This document shows positions 38,562 through 49,311 of a stretch of 64,000 nt of DNA, piece by piece. The stretch lies in NCBI GenBank assembly GCA_019022495.1, contig JAFEKR010000049.1:1-64000 (forward strand). The letters run 5' to 3'. The stretch is from Epichloe hybrida. Its lineage: Eukaryota > Ascomycota > Sordariomycetes > Hypocreales > Clavicipitaceae. The notes beneath the pieces were generated by a model. That model did not search any database and was not told where the DNA came from. It saw nothing but the letters and a program-made list of their open reading frames with translations. The translations under genes and the position numbers were made by a program. The first letter of the stretch is position 1. Each line of letters starts with the position of its first letter.

Positions 38562-39231
38562 ACCTTATCTAAAATATTAAATAATATAGTAAAAGAGAAA
38601 GAAAGTAAAGGAAAAGGAAGTAAAGATAAATCTAACCTAAAGATAATTAATAGTATTTATACTATAAGGGAAAAAATATTAAAAAGTAAAGGTAATATAA
38701 ATAATAGGATTTATAAGGCAAATAAGAAGAAGATAAAAGAATAGGGTATTAGGCTGTAAAATACTAAGCAGTTTTACCTCGTGCTTAGGAGAGGCAATGC
38801 TCTGTTTATAATAGGAAAAAAGGCTTTAATTAGAGTTATATATAAAGAGGCTATATATACTAATTCTAACTATAGCGTGGTTAACCTAGTATGTGGGTCC
38901 GCGATATAACGCGCCTAGCTAATTAGAGGTGCCTATGGCCTATTAATATCATGCTCGTTCTAACATTTATAATAAACCTTATTATTATAAAGAGATTTAA
39001 TTTACTCTTAGAACCTCTATAGGTTTTTTTATAAATATAGTATAATCATATTCTATAAAATTTTATTATATAAATTATAAAATAGAAACAAGGGGTTAAG
39101 GGAATTTTTTGTTTTAGCAGCCCTTTGCGGGACCTCTCTAATGTGTGACCGTATTAGTGTTCTTTTTATAAACATAAATGCCATGTAATTAGGTATCTAG
39201 ACAGTAGTTAATCCTCCCTAACCTCAGAACC
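38562..39231. other. AT-rich flank; right part was 3' of the RIP-damaged gene
   Basis: 38562-38950 is RIP-type DNA with a plus-strand frame broken only by TAG/TAA; I do not recognise it. The last stretch before 39232 is less mutated. Joined across the transposon that follows, it is the sequence just downstream of the gene at 43114, so the segment was separated from that gene by the insertion. Confidence 0.5.
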
Positions 39232-39234
39232 TTA

Positions 39235-42200
39235 GGGTCTGATCCACGAGCCGGTGCAAACTTTGCACCGACATTACAAGGTACAAATTGTATGTGGAGT
39301 TATATGGGGCGCCTACTTTGTACTATCGCAGCCCACTTCTATGGCTTTTTTTCACTACCTTTACGTAAGGGGCCTGTTGTAATAGTAAATCTTCCCTTCT
39401 ATAGCTTTAATATAATAGAATTATTTTATTTTACTAGTAAATATTATATAATTTCAATATATATTATAACTATATCCTAAAGCACCTAGTTATAGGCGTC
39501 TAGATCCTCCTAAATTCGCTAGACTAATAATTAAACCCTCTTCTTACTTAAATTACTCCTTAAAGCTTACTATAAGCATTAGCTTAATAGTAGTAAGATT
39601 AGTATTATCTAAGATATCCTTAAAGGCTTTATTCCTACGCTTATAAGGAGATTTCTAAGATATTAGTAATCTTTAAATACTATTAAGAACTAATATAAGT
39701 GGCTTAAGGGCGTTTAGCACGCTTTTTGCGCTATAGAGAAGAAAACTAGTATAATATATAATAAATAGAATAGGTGGCTTTATATAAGCAAGCAACCGCT
39801 AATTTTATTATCTAAACGCATGGAAGGTTTAGTAAATACATCATAATAAAGCCTCTTATTATAAACAAATCTATTATAAGAGAGAAGTAGGCAGAGGTCT
39901 TCTTAGGAGACCGTAAAGCTAGTAATATAGTTATTAAAGCCTAAGATACTAAAAGCTTTGCTACTAAAGGGTATAAGAAAAGTTATTAGAAGATAGCTCT
40001 AATAACTCTAAAGATAATAAAAATAAGACTTAAAGAGAAGATACTAATATATAATGCCTTAGTAATAAGGCTTATGATTTTCTTAAGCTCCTAGATAAAG
40101 AAGATTCCCTTAAAGATAATTAGTAGCATTAAAGTTAGTCTTAAACTAATATTATAAAGCAAAGCACTAATAATATAGCTACTTCCTTAACGCTAAACCC
40201 GCAGAGCTCTTAAATAAGCTTTACTAGGGCTATGCTTACTAGATTATAGCTAAATTCATTACTATAAAGTATACAGAAGCGTTAGGCTATAGCATAGGCA
40301 AAAGAGCTTTTAGAGGTAATATCTTATGTCCTTAGGCCTTAAATGCAAGGCTTAAAGAGGTATATTATTGCTAAAGAGCCATAGGGGCTAATAATATTAA
40401 GAAGGCAGTTAAGGACTATTAATTATATAGTAAAGAGTTTAGGATAAGCATGATTATTAGAGTTATATTATAGTTAAAGTAAGATTAACTAAATCCTCTA
40501 ATTTAGAACTTATTATTATTAAAAGAGGCAAAGAAAGCGTGAATTAAGTTTATTGAAATGTAGGGAGCTAGTTGCCAGCTGGCAACAGCTGTACAAGTGT
40601 AGCTTCTACGGTCGGGGACCAATAGAGCCACCACGTTAAATTATTCAACGTAACGCAACGGAAGGTTTCGGCAATTATTAACTAATTGAATTTAATGTAG
40701 ATGACTTTTACGATATCTTATATACTAATAGAATTGATTTTAGTGACGTTGTACAGGCAATGCGGCTATTGGATTAAGAGGCCTAGCTATCTAGCTAGAT
40801 TGAAAAGATCTTCTTCCTCTTATATACCTACTGACTATATTGGTGGATCCGGACTGCTAAAGAAGTCTTATAGGCCACTTTTTATTTTCCGTAAAATTCA
40901 TTTGTATGTAAAATCCAAAAAATCGACTCACCACCATACAAACTAGCAACCCGTATGCACTAAATTTTAGTCTAAAAAATATTCCTGCATAAAATGAAAG
41001 CCCTGTTTTCTAGCTTTAATTTGCTATATGTAAGACTTTTGTACGACCTCTAGTTAAAGAGAAAATCGCTGTTAAAGATAGCTATAGGGTAACCTGCTTA
41101 CGTCACCCTAGCTTACCTAATTACTAGTGGCGCTACGGTTATAGCTACGCTTGTAGCCACAACGCGATTAAATAATCCACAATTGACAATTGATTTGGAT
41201 TAGTCATCCACACGGTCAGTCGCAGCTGTTGACAGCTGCGACGTAGCCATTGACTGCTACCTTTTCGACCGTTGACAGCTGCAGTGCAGCTATTAGGCTT
41301 GCAATGCAAGCTAGTAATAGAAAGGTCCTTTAACTAGAAAGAGCTAAAAATAGGTCTTATTTTTAACAAAGTTAAATTTCGGTGTTAATACTATTTACTA
41401 GTAAAAGCAAGGCTTTTTATTAAGGTCTGCAAGCCATGCACATTCATCACTTTTCAACCTATAATATTATTATCACATTAGTTAGAATTTTATTAACAAC
41501 GCTATTAAATTCATTAAACACATATCTTTTTATTTATATTACTACTTTACTACAGCCTTTAAAGCTACTATGCTATCTTTTTCTAAACTTTATAGCCTAT
41601 AAGGCCTATAAGAAGTAATAATACCTATGCAGTAGCTATTTTAAGTGCTTTACGCTTATCTCTAGGTAATAATTCTATCTCTTTTGCTTTAAAGTTATAT
41701 AGCTCCTTTCCCTATAACTTAATAAAATTAAAGAGAGCTATAATAGTATAGATTATCTTAATTTATATAAGAAAATTATACTTAGTAGCGCTATAGCAAA
41801 TTATCTTTTACTTTTACTTATATTACCTAAAATAACGCTTTATAACCGCTTATAATTATACATGCTAGAAGTTAAAGAGCTCCTTCTTATTATTAAGGTA
41901 CTTATAAGCTTCCCTCTAGTCTTATAAATAATATTAAACCCTTAAAAATAGCGTAATAAGGCTATAATATAAGCTAAATCCTATATTACTAAGATAAAAT
42001 TAGCCTTAAGGGATTATAAAGGACTTTAAGAACACTATTTATAATAAGGTGCTATTATTAATAAAACCTTTAGCGCTTACTAGTATATAGAGAAATAATT
42101 CCTTAAAGCTTATAGTTACTAGCACATTTTATAAGATATTATTCTTCCTTAACTAGTATCTTTACTGCTAATTTAGTAAAATAAATGCTAGTATATATAT

Positions 42201-43121
42201 GCTATTAATAGCACTAATTATACTATTAAATTAAAGGAACTTCTTATTTAGCTTTATAAATAGCAAGACTAACTATAGCTTTAGCTAATAAATAAAGACT
42301 ATATATAAATACCTTATTAGATTAATAAGCTTATAAAAAATTCAAGATACTAATGCTTAGGATAGTAAAAATCAAGACCCTATATTCCTTTATAGCTTAT
42401 TATATATATAAATCTATAAGAAAACCATTACCTTTTGCTTAATTAATTAATATTATAAAGAGCTTACTAAGGCATTAATATAAAGCTAGTTATAAAGCTA
42501 AAGGAAGATCTCCCTTAGCATTTAATAAAGGATTTTAAATTCCTTTTTTAATGTAAATTAAAGAATATATTTATAGAGCTCTTATAATGCTATTAGTAAT
42601 ACCTAGGCACCTCTAAGGCTAAGGAGGGTATTATAAGCATTATTATTATAGTTAATATGCTTATAGAGGTAATATAGCCTATATAAGGCTCTTTATAGTA
42701 AGCCTAGCTTTTAAAAACACTATAAAACTAATATTATAAGCTAAAGGTTATTATTAGTGTCTTTATCTATAATAAATAAATTAATTAAGAGGTTATAGAC
42801 CCTAAGAAACGTTATTATAGCTTATAGCTAGATATAAACTTTATACTAGTGTAAACTTTATATAAGTATAATATAAAGTGTATAGTTTATACCTAGAAAT
42901 TAGTAAAATTTGCTTTATTCTTAGTATCTAAGCCTATTATAGGTATTTACATAGCCCTAGTTAAAAAGATATATTATAAATAAGGGAGGCTATAGTGTTT
43001 ATATAATTTAGATAAAGTTCCATAAATTTCTATGGATCTTAGCTAATAAAAATGGCTAGCGCGTCCGCTTATGTGCATTTTGCACTTGTGCAAAGTTTGC
43101 ACCGGCTCGTGGATCAGACCC
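39235..43121. mobile_element. DNA transposon with perfect 34-bp TIRs and TTA target duplication
   Basis: The 34-bp terminal inverted repeats at 39235-39268 and 43088-43121 are identical and begin GGGTCTGATCCACGAGCCGG. TTA flanks both ends (39232-39234 and 43122-43124). A 3-bp TWA duplication with GGG-starting ends fits PIF/Harbinger better than Tc1/pogo (TA), but I could not identify a transposase in the 3,887-bp interior, which is mostly RIP-degraded. Subterminal GTGCAAACTTTGCAC is itself palindromic. The termini are untouched by RIP although the body is heavily mutated. Confidence 0.85.
40555..41345. other. Less-mutated palindrome-rich segment inside the TIR transposon
   Basis: GC content rises and RIP marks thin out. 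The segment opens with GTTGCCAGCTGGCAAC followed by CAGCTG and closes with CGCAGCTGTTGACAGCTGCG, TTGACAGCTGCAGTGCAGC and GCTTGCAATGCAAGC. An 81-codon plus-strand frame at 40701-40946 has no recognisable domain. Possibly a nested younger insertion; no target duplication identified. Confidence 0.45.
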
Positions 43122-44220
43122 TTAGGGGATTTTGACCCTGCAGCGCTGCATTTTGCACGCTGACGAGAAACTGTTCGATGAGAGCAAGGCTAGACCAGTT
43201 CTGAATCCGAGTCTGATTCTGGCCAACTTGGACAGTTGTCCAGCAGTCAAGCACCATTGCCCTAGCGACATGGATTTCGCCCGTGACTACGTTTATCCAG
43301 GATTCATTTCGAATGCCTTTGAGTCGACCATCAATCTGCCAGGTCTGGGCACTAACCGCTGAGCGTACGAATAGTGGAGGTCGCCCAATGATTGCACCAT
43401 TAGGATCCCAAACAAAGTACATACATTTCCAGCCAACCGCAACGATGAGAAAGATTGTTCGATCTAGATGAGCAGTGTGCAACCTTGTTGTCGCCTCTCC
43501 AAGGACTCTTTTCCATCCAGATGGGTTATCCTCATTGGCGGCCTTGCATTCAATCCAGAGGTAGTCCCTTGAAGCAAACTGCGGGGGTACATTCTGTTGT
43601 AACGGCCCTGGAGTCAATTTGATCGCGATAAGATCTGGCTTCGTGGACGAAAGAGAATTTGCAAAGCCCCTGTATGCCTCTCGATCGATGGCCTATCTCG
43701 GATCTGTTGGCCTCAGAGCTTCTTGTGGAAAATATATGTAGCAGACTGCCGCCCAAGCGTGCCAGACGACATCTTCATAGTTGTAATTAGATCCATGCCT
43801 GTACACTTCTGCAATTTTCGCGTATGCTGTCGTGTTCGGGTCCCAGAAATGCCTAAGGCTAGGTATCCCGAAAGTTTGTGGCGCTTGCTGGGCTCGCTGG
43901 GTTTGCTGGACTTGACTGAAATGGCTTGGTCAGTAAGACAATGAACCAGCAAGAAGTCAAACGTACCTAGCAATCTTTGATATCAACACAAGGCAGTGTG
44001 ACAGTTCACAAGTAAATATTTCTTCAGTTATATGCTTTTGTAATGATAGACTGTGAACTTCAGCCAAGGGCTATGCGAAGTACTCCAAAACTCTATTATA
44101 CGGACGATTCTCGTGTTTACAAGTCCCATAATAATTAGTGGCCTTGTGGGTGGTCAAATGGGCCGCAGACGATTAGGCCGTAGTGTAGCTCCAGCGACAG
44201 TGTCTGCCATTGGGCGTTGC
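43114..44220 (-). pseudogene. PD-(D/E)XK-like protein gene, RIP-damaged
   Basis: A continuous minus-strand frame runs from at least 44220 to a TGA at 43114-43116, with one clean intron (43916-43966, GTACGT..TTTCAG). It has only three internal stops: TAA 44173-44175, TAG 44071-44073 and TAG 43693-43695. Each is one C-to-T change from CAA/CAG, as RIP would give. The protein is unrecognised overall, but the second half reads KPDLIAIK, about 15 residues, then DYLWIECKAA: P-D followed by a strand with E-x-K, the PD-(D/E)XK nuclease signature. A Gln-rich stretch precedes HFWDPNTTAYAKIAEVY. The last residues and the stop come from the inserted transposon. An ATG at 44210 opens a different frame, so the start is unresolved. 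Function is inferred from the motif only. Confidence 0.65.
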
Positions 44221-44248
44221 CACAGTTCGGCATTTCCAGAAGCGCCAA

Positions 44249-44257
44249 CTATAAAAG
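44249..44257 (+). promoter_or_regulatory. TATA box (CTATAAAAG)
   Basis: Lies about 145 bp upstream of the ATG at 44401 in the short gap between two divergent genes, with a pyrimidine-rich leader in between. Confidence 0.55.
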
Positions 44258-44274
44258 AAGTCGCCCCCCCCCCC

Positions 44275-44300
44275 AGCGTCCAGCCCCAGCGTCCAGCCCC
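44275..44300. repeat. 13-bp tandem duplication in the divergent promoter
   Basis: AGCGTCCAGCCCC occurs twice head to tail, directly after a run of eleven C. Located in the 5' leader of the plus-strand gene. Confidence 0.9.
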
Positions 44301-44400
44301 ACCTCTGTGACTTGTTCGTCAAACATTGTTCTATTTTTCTTCATCACTCCGCAAGTCCGTCACCATCTCCAGCGCAAAGAACAATTGCAACAGCTCAAAC

Positions 44401-45028
44401 ATGTTCCAAGACGGAAATGGCGTGTGGTGGAGCGACGACCAAGCGCAATACAATACTGGGTCTGGATGGGTTGCGTGTCGCGATGGCAGCACTACGACAA
44501 CACAAGAAACGCCAGCAACTGCACATTCTTCGTCACAGCAGCATATCATTCAGCAGTCACATGACGAAAAAAACCCAGGGACCCAACTTAGCTTACCAGA
44601 GGCTCAATCGTTAGGAGATACCATGGCGGCCATTTTCGGCCAAAGCTCTACGTCAGCATATCGACAGCCGCAGCCGCCGAACGGTCCTTTTGGAACAAAC
44701 AGGCAAACTCCGGGGATGCCTGCTGTTCCACAAACTTCGCTTGATCGGGCTTTTCGAGACGCAGGCAAGAGAGATAATTTGATCGGGGCATTCGTTTCTG
44801 CTCATGATAAGATGAATAGAGGAGCTGTGTAGGGGTCGAAATCAGATTTTGGCTCAAGTTTCGGGACGAGGATACTGGGCTGAGCGCGTCGACCATTATT
44901 TCGTTGCTGGGAGTTTGCCGCGAGAAGATGTTCAACTTTATCAAGCAGACGCCAGCTTGTACTCTCCTCAATGTTTCGCATGTTCTCAGATCTGGCTTGG
45001 TGTTCACTACGGTAGCTTTGATGAATAA
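44401..45028 (+). pseudogene. Unknown protein gene, probably frameshifted
   Basis: ATG at 44401 in good context (CAAACATG), after a TATA box and pyrimidine-rich leader. The first frame (44401-44832, 143 aa) starts MFQDGNGVWWSDDQAQYNTG and is Ser/Thr/Gln-rich. It stops at 44830-44832 while a second frame (44822-45028) takes over with coding-like sequence: GYWAERVDHYFVAG, LPREDVQLYQAD, PQCFACSQIWLGVHYGSF. A frameshift, or an intron whose borders I cannot place, must join them (about 210 aa together). I do not recognise the family. It is divergent from the damaged PD-(D/E)XK-like gene and shares its promoter region, so the two may be functionally paired, which is speculation. No signal peptide. 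Confidence 0.5.
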
Positions 45029-45717
45029 CAATAGTCAGTCATATGCCTCGAAAGGTTTTTCCTTGCGCTCTGAAGTGTTTGACAGCCCATCGCCATACTT
45101 CGTCTTGGCGTTAAATTATCAGGCAACAAGAAATGTCATTACACATCTGACTGAGCCTTATTGCAGTCACCACTGACCTCATCTCCCCCGTTCTAGCCAG
45201 TTAACCGCCACATCGCTGGAGACACGCTTGGCCTGAAGACGAGATCCAAACAATAGGCGTAAGAACGGGCTTGAGAGCCTGTCATGTGTGGAAGGATGCA
45301 GGTCCATGTGCTCCATCACAAGTACATCCAGATTCAGCACGAGTGGGCGGTGTATGGCGGATGCGACAGCATGGCCAGCGCGTCTGGGCCTCCAACCTGC
45401 TAAATGTTTGGGCCACCCGCGCCGATTTGAGCTTCATCTCGACGAGGGCTGTGACATGGCAACTCACGACGGGCCAAGTCACCGTTCTCTCTTTCGGGGA
45501 GACAGGGATAGGCGGAGGCATGTCAAGACGCGTTGACGCATGCTTGTTCTTGCACACATCAGAAGAGGTGGGTTTGCTCAAAACGGCCTAGCGGCAGAAT
45601 AATTTGTCATAATCTGTAAAGGTTAGGGCTAATGATAAAATCTCTTTCTAACACTTATAAAATCTCTAAAGTATTGTAGCCTTTTTATTTAATAAGGTAT
45701 TTATAATGCTTTCCCTA
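45029..45717. other. Region without a supportable gene
   Basis: 45270-45590 is GC-rich and open on both strands (106 codons plus, 99 minus), but neither product looks like a protein family. A frame beginning MQVHVLHHKYIQIQ near 45296 appears coding for about 35 residues and then breaks, suggesting an old gene fragment. 45600-45715 is AT-rich. Confidence 0.4.
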
Positions 45718-46337
45718 CTATCGTTTGTCCTTATCGGCGTCGTTTTCTTCATATTCCTCGTTCCAAGGCGTATCCTCCTTGTTTCCTTTGCGTCTATTCC
45801 CCTCCTTTACCTTCTTCCTTGTGGCTTTCGCTAGGGTCGTTCTCAATACCATTCGCCCTATCCTCCTCATTAGTCTCTCTTCCGTCTCCGCTGGCCTACG
45901 TAAGCTTTCAAAGTACGTCTCGGAAATATTGCTTAGAATATCCGTCTTCAACTGCCAAGTCTGTGTCTGGATGCTGTCATTGGGTCGTTAAATGAGCCTT
46001 TTATGGCACGAATAAATGTATTGATCGCGATGCTAGCAGCACTTCTCTTTCTCTTAGCTGTAAAAAGTATGCCACGATTCTAATTGACAGTGATTCTGTC
46101 CTTCAGGGCGGCCATCAAATTCGCCAGTAAGACAGATCTAAGTCTAGACTTCTCTGGTGCGGAGTCGGTCATTCTCTTGTAGAGCTTCTCCAGCGCTATT
46201 ACTACCCACGAGTCTGTCAACGCAGCGTTAGGCGGCAGTGTGGTTTTAGGGAGCAGTTCAGCCCAATGGTTATATCTTCGAGAGGGCAGTCGTGTATGGG
46301 AGTTGCAGCGGAACAACGATCCGTTCAGATATAACAC
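45718..46337 (-). pseudogene. Minus-strand coding remnants, unidentified
   Basis: Two minus-strand frames, 46080-46337 (ending in VLLANLMAALKDRITVN) and 45718-45951 (very basic then acidic, ending NEEYEENDADKDKR), have codon use like coding sequence but no linking exon structure that I can prove. They could be further exons of the F-box-like gene upstream or a separate decayed gene. The charged C-terminus resembles many nuclear or chromatin-linked proteins, which is not diagnostic. Confidence 0.35.
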
Positions 46338-46840
46338 CTAGACTTATTAGGCCGTATGCAGCATCCTGCTATCGTTAGTATCTATAGAACAAAGAATTCG
46401 TTAAAACTAACATAATGTCCATAGAAGCCCGTAATTATCATTCCTTGAATGATGCTAATAGGTCGCATCTCCAGGTCAACTGGCCCGCATGCCTTATTTA
46501 ACAGATTCCAGCATGCGCTGTGGAGGACGAAGCCATGACGACCATTAACAACCGTCTGCCGCATAACTGGTACGTGTAGCTGGTCGTCTGATTCGGACAT
46601 AGAATCCCATCGCAGCAGTGGGTCTCTAGGCGCCTTCCACTCAGAGGAGCCGTCAAAGGATCCCACGCCAGTGACAAATACATCAGTGCCGTCGCGATAA
46701 ACTAGCGATATTAGCGTGAGTAGTGCAGAGAGGTAAGTTTACTCACCTATCCGATACTCACGCAACCAGTTTTGTGAGGCTGACGGTGGTGCGCTCAAAA
46801 CACCAATGCCACACAAAAAACAGCTGTAGTCGCAAGTCAT
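46270..46840 (-). CDS. F-box-like fungal family protein, short or truncated
   Basis: ATG at 46840. Three exons by sequence: 46747-46840, 46412-46701 and 46270-46365, with introns 46702-46746 (45 nt, GTGAGT..CTAG) and 46366-46411 (46 nt, GTTAGT..GCAG with an ACTAAC branch site). The product is 159 aa: MTCDYSCFLCGIG at the start (a CxxC pair), NWLREYRIVYRDG at the first junction, then VNGRHGFVLHSACWNLLNKA in the middle. That last motif and the order CxLCG, W.REYR, HSACW.LL are typical of a large fungal family annotated as F-box proteins, whose F-box lies further downstream. Here the frame ends before it, so the copy is truncated or continues in exons I could not join (see the remnants just downstream). 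Assignment rests on recall of the family pattern. Confidence 0.6.
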
Positions 46841-47453
46841 TGTTGAACTGGTCAGTGAGTTATGGTGGAGCAAAAATGAGGTTTTCGGAAACTCTTCAGC
46901 TACCCCTTATGTAATGGGAAGAGTTAGTGGGGGGTGGGTGGGTCGCGAGCCAATAAGCCCACGGGTATTTGGCTGTAAATATTCCATAACTCACAGTGTA
47001 AATATTCAGATACCGCTCGGCGTTAACCGGAAATAACACTGTGTTACCATCACATATCGAAGTGGTGGGCCTAAGTTTCGTGCCTTAGACGATTCTACAG
47101 CCATGTGTGCCTTTTTTGCATGACGCCACTTTGAAGATGACGCCACTTTGAAGATGATGGTATAATGTAGTGAAACTTTCGTTTCAGATTACATTTATAT
47201 TTAGATGGCACCTTTTTACAATTTCATATGGTATGTGTCACGAACCCTATCAAACAATCTAAGAACAGCATAAGAACAGCATCATGGTGACTTTGCAATA
47301 CACCATTTTCCAGGAGTGGAACCTTGCATTTCCGCTCGCGAGATTCGCGATACCTAATAAATATGAGAGTATAAAACGAGATGGAGGCTCGCCAAGTTAA
47401 ACTTCCTTCTAGTCCCACTTTGCGTCCGTGACGTTGTCAAGTGTGTTCCTAGA
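46841..47453. other. Intergenic region
   Basis: Upstream of the F-box-like gene and downstream of the next minus-strand gene. A G-rich run (46927-46943) and a 17-bp direct duplication TGACGCCACTTTGAAGA at 47121-47137 and 47138-47154 are the only structures seen. Confidence 0.6.
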
Positions 47454-47978
47454 TTAATGGGACTTGACCAGGTCACGAATTTGATTCCAGAGCTTCCACA
47501 CTTCCTCCTCATCATTAGCCAATTCGTAGTAGCGGCCTCCTGCTGGTGCCCAGTCTTTTGGTGTGCTCGACTTTCCAGGAAGCTCATAGAAGCGGGGATA
47601 GGTTCCAACGTTCACCGTGAGGTACAGGGTCTCATTTGGATTCTGACCTGGCTCGGTGCGGATCAAAGTCGCGTACTTAACAACCTGATTCAACGCATCG
47701 GTCCAGATTGAAGTTTGGGACTCTCCCTCCCTTCTTTTGTTCTCGCAAAGGATGACCTTCTTAGGGTCGCCATTCTTGATATAGCGCATGGTGAAGTCGG
47801 ATTTTTGAGACAGGCCTAGTTCTTTCGCAGGGCGTGATTCTTGTTCAACGCCGAAGTTATCTCTCAGAGTGAAGACTTCCTTCAAGAAGTTGAGGTAGAA
47901 CGCATCAACATCCGACTCCAACGAGCCGGCCTTGTTAATCTCCTTATAGTACCATAGGAGCAGGGGAATACTCAGGTA
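47454..47978 (-). CDS. PD-(D/E)XK-like protein, N-terminus unresolved
   Basis: Open minus-strand frame of 174 codons to the stop at 47454-47456. There is no ATG at the 5' end of the frame. An acceptor-like TTTTATAG at its upstream edge suggests a preceding exon, but the best donor (GTAAGC near 48030) does not keep frame. The sequence reads GVEQESRPAKELGLSQKSDF, then about 13 residues, VILCENKRREG, then DALNQVVKYATLIR and LYLTVNVGTYPRFYEL. Asp followed by a hydrophobic strand ending E-N-K is the PD-(D/E)XK pattern; the later helix and the second strand also fit that fold. No close relation in sequence to the damaged gene at 43114 is evident beyond the motif. Likely a nuclease-fold accessory protein; activity unknown. 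Confidence 0.55.
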   Translation of the reverse strand, partial: YLSIPLLLWYYKEINKAGSLESDVDAFYLNFLKEVFTLRDNFGVEQESRPAKELGLSQKSDFTMRYIKNGDPKKVILCENKRREGESQTSIWTDALNQVVKYATLIRTEPGQNPNETLYLTVNVGTYPRFYELPGKSSTPKDWAPAGGRYYELANDEEEVWKLWNQIRDLVKSH

Positions 47979-49311
47979 CTATAAAATTGTTAATACTTCA
48001 TACATCAAAATAGCTAAGCTGCAGCTTACTTATTTGAAGTCCAACACTTAAAGCGCCAGTGGCCTGTCACTCGGCTTAGGCATTTTAATATTAGTAAGAG
48101 AGGTGTTATTAGGGGTTGCGGGTTCCAAGTTATTCTGTTTGGAGATCTAATGATTCGGGAAAGCAGTTGGCGGGAATCTAGGTAGATTTATACTCGTTCG
48201 GTTTCTACGATTATATAAAAGAAAGGCTTAACCAGAGCTCAATAAGCGCCAGATCTATAGTTAGTAGTCAACACACTCGCATAGCGTGTCCCCTGTATAC
48301 AATCGCACTCGTCTCAAGCTTTCGGTTAGTCCTACAAAAAATACTAAGGTTACAAGGTATTTGCCCTTGTAGATATGGCTCCGTTAGAGGGGGGTGACTT
48401 AGGTGAACCCCTTCAATGATGAACAGTGCCATCCAATCCATGTTTTGGCAGGGGGGCATTCATGGCCACAAGTCTGGCCGGAAAACAGGGTCGTGTTACC
48501 AATGACTTAATGAGGCTAGTTGGTATGCCGCCTTGCTCCACGATGGGACTACTGCCTAAGTAGCCGCCCTGCAAATGCACTTTTCCCTTAGCGCCATGGT
48601 TTACCGTGTGATCGGCCAAGCCACCGACCTTTGATATTTTTGACTTTGCTAGCCAATCACACTCACCCATAAATCTCCTCGAATTTCAGCTATTGAAGCG
48701 CTATCCAGGGTTGTCAGGCGCGTTAGATGGGGCCTAGTACATTAAAAAAATGGAAGATATAGCCGCCCCAACCGTCTTGGTTTCTGTGTACCAATAGACA
48801 TCGTTGAACGTACTTATTAACCGCCTATCACTGTTGCCACCCCCTCTTTAAATGGCGGCGCACATTCCACTACAACATGGTGAGAACAGAATTGCAAGCA
48901 TACGGCACCTTACTAAGTAAGTCTAGCCTTATTCGCATTTGGCAGTGAATTTCCAATGGCGGAAAAGCACCTAGGACGGACTATGAATAATTCCAAATCC
49001 AAATCAATCATGTCCAATGGTGGACGGGATATTTGCTCGCAGCCTGCGGGCTGCTTTAGTCCCGTAAATTACTCGCGTGGTGGCGCCACAGCGGTTACCA
49101 GTGCGTCAAGACCCCTGGCCGCCCGCCCCAAAGCTACCAATCAGTCGCATGGTTGCGCTACGAGAAACGCTACGCTCTTTGTACGGATCCGTACTTCGCT
49201 CAAAATTACCAACACTCGCCGCAATTAACGCAAGTTTTCGCTCCCACCCGCACACCCTCCAGGCACTCCCGATGAGCGCCACGGACACACGGATGTTAAG
49301 TTTACTATTTG
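47979..49311. other. Intergenic region, mixed composition
   Basis: 48000-48260 shows patches of RIP-like AT-rich sequence. A minus-strand frame of 85 codons at 48413-48670 (GAKGKVHLQGGYLG motif) is intact with an ATG but has no domain or signal peptide I recognise; its ATG overlaps a donor-like GTGAGT. Nothing else is supportable. Confidence 0.45.

Noticed and set aside
43713..43973. Alternative minus-strand frames beside the damaged PD-(D/E)XK-like gene
   Set aside because: The continuous frame with a proper intron and motif is different; these are its shadows.
44217..44614. Additional plus-strand frames overlapping the gene at 44401
   Set aside because: They overlap the better supported frame that has a TATA box, leader and good ATG context.
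45271..45591. Open frames on both strands in GC-rich DNA
   Set aside because: Mutually overlapping, no domain, composition effect more likely than two genes.
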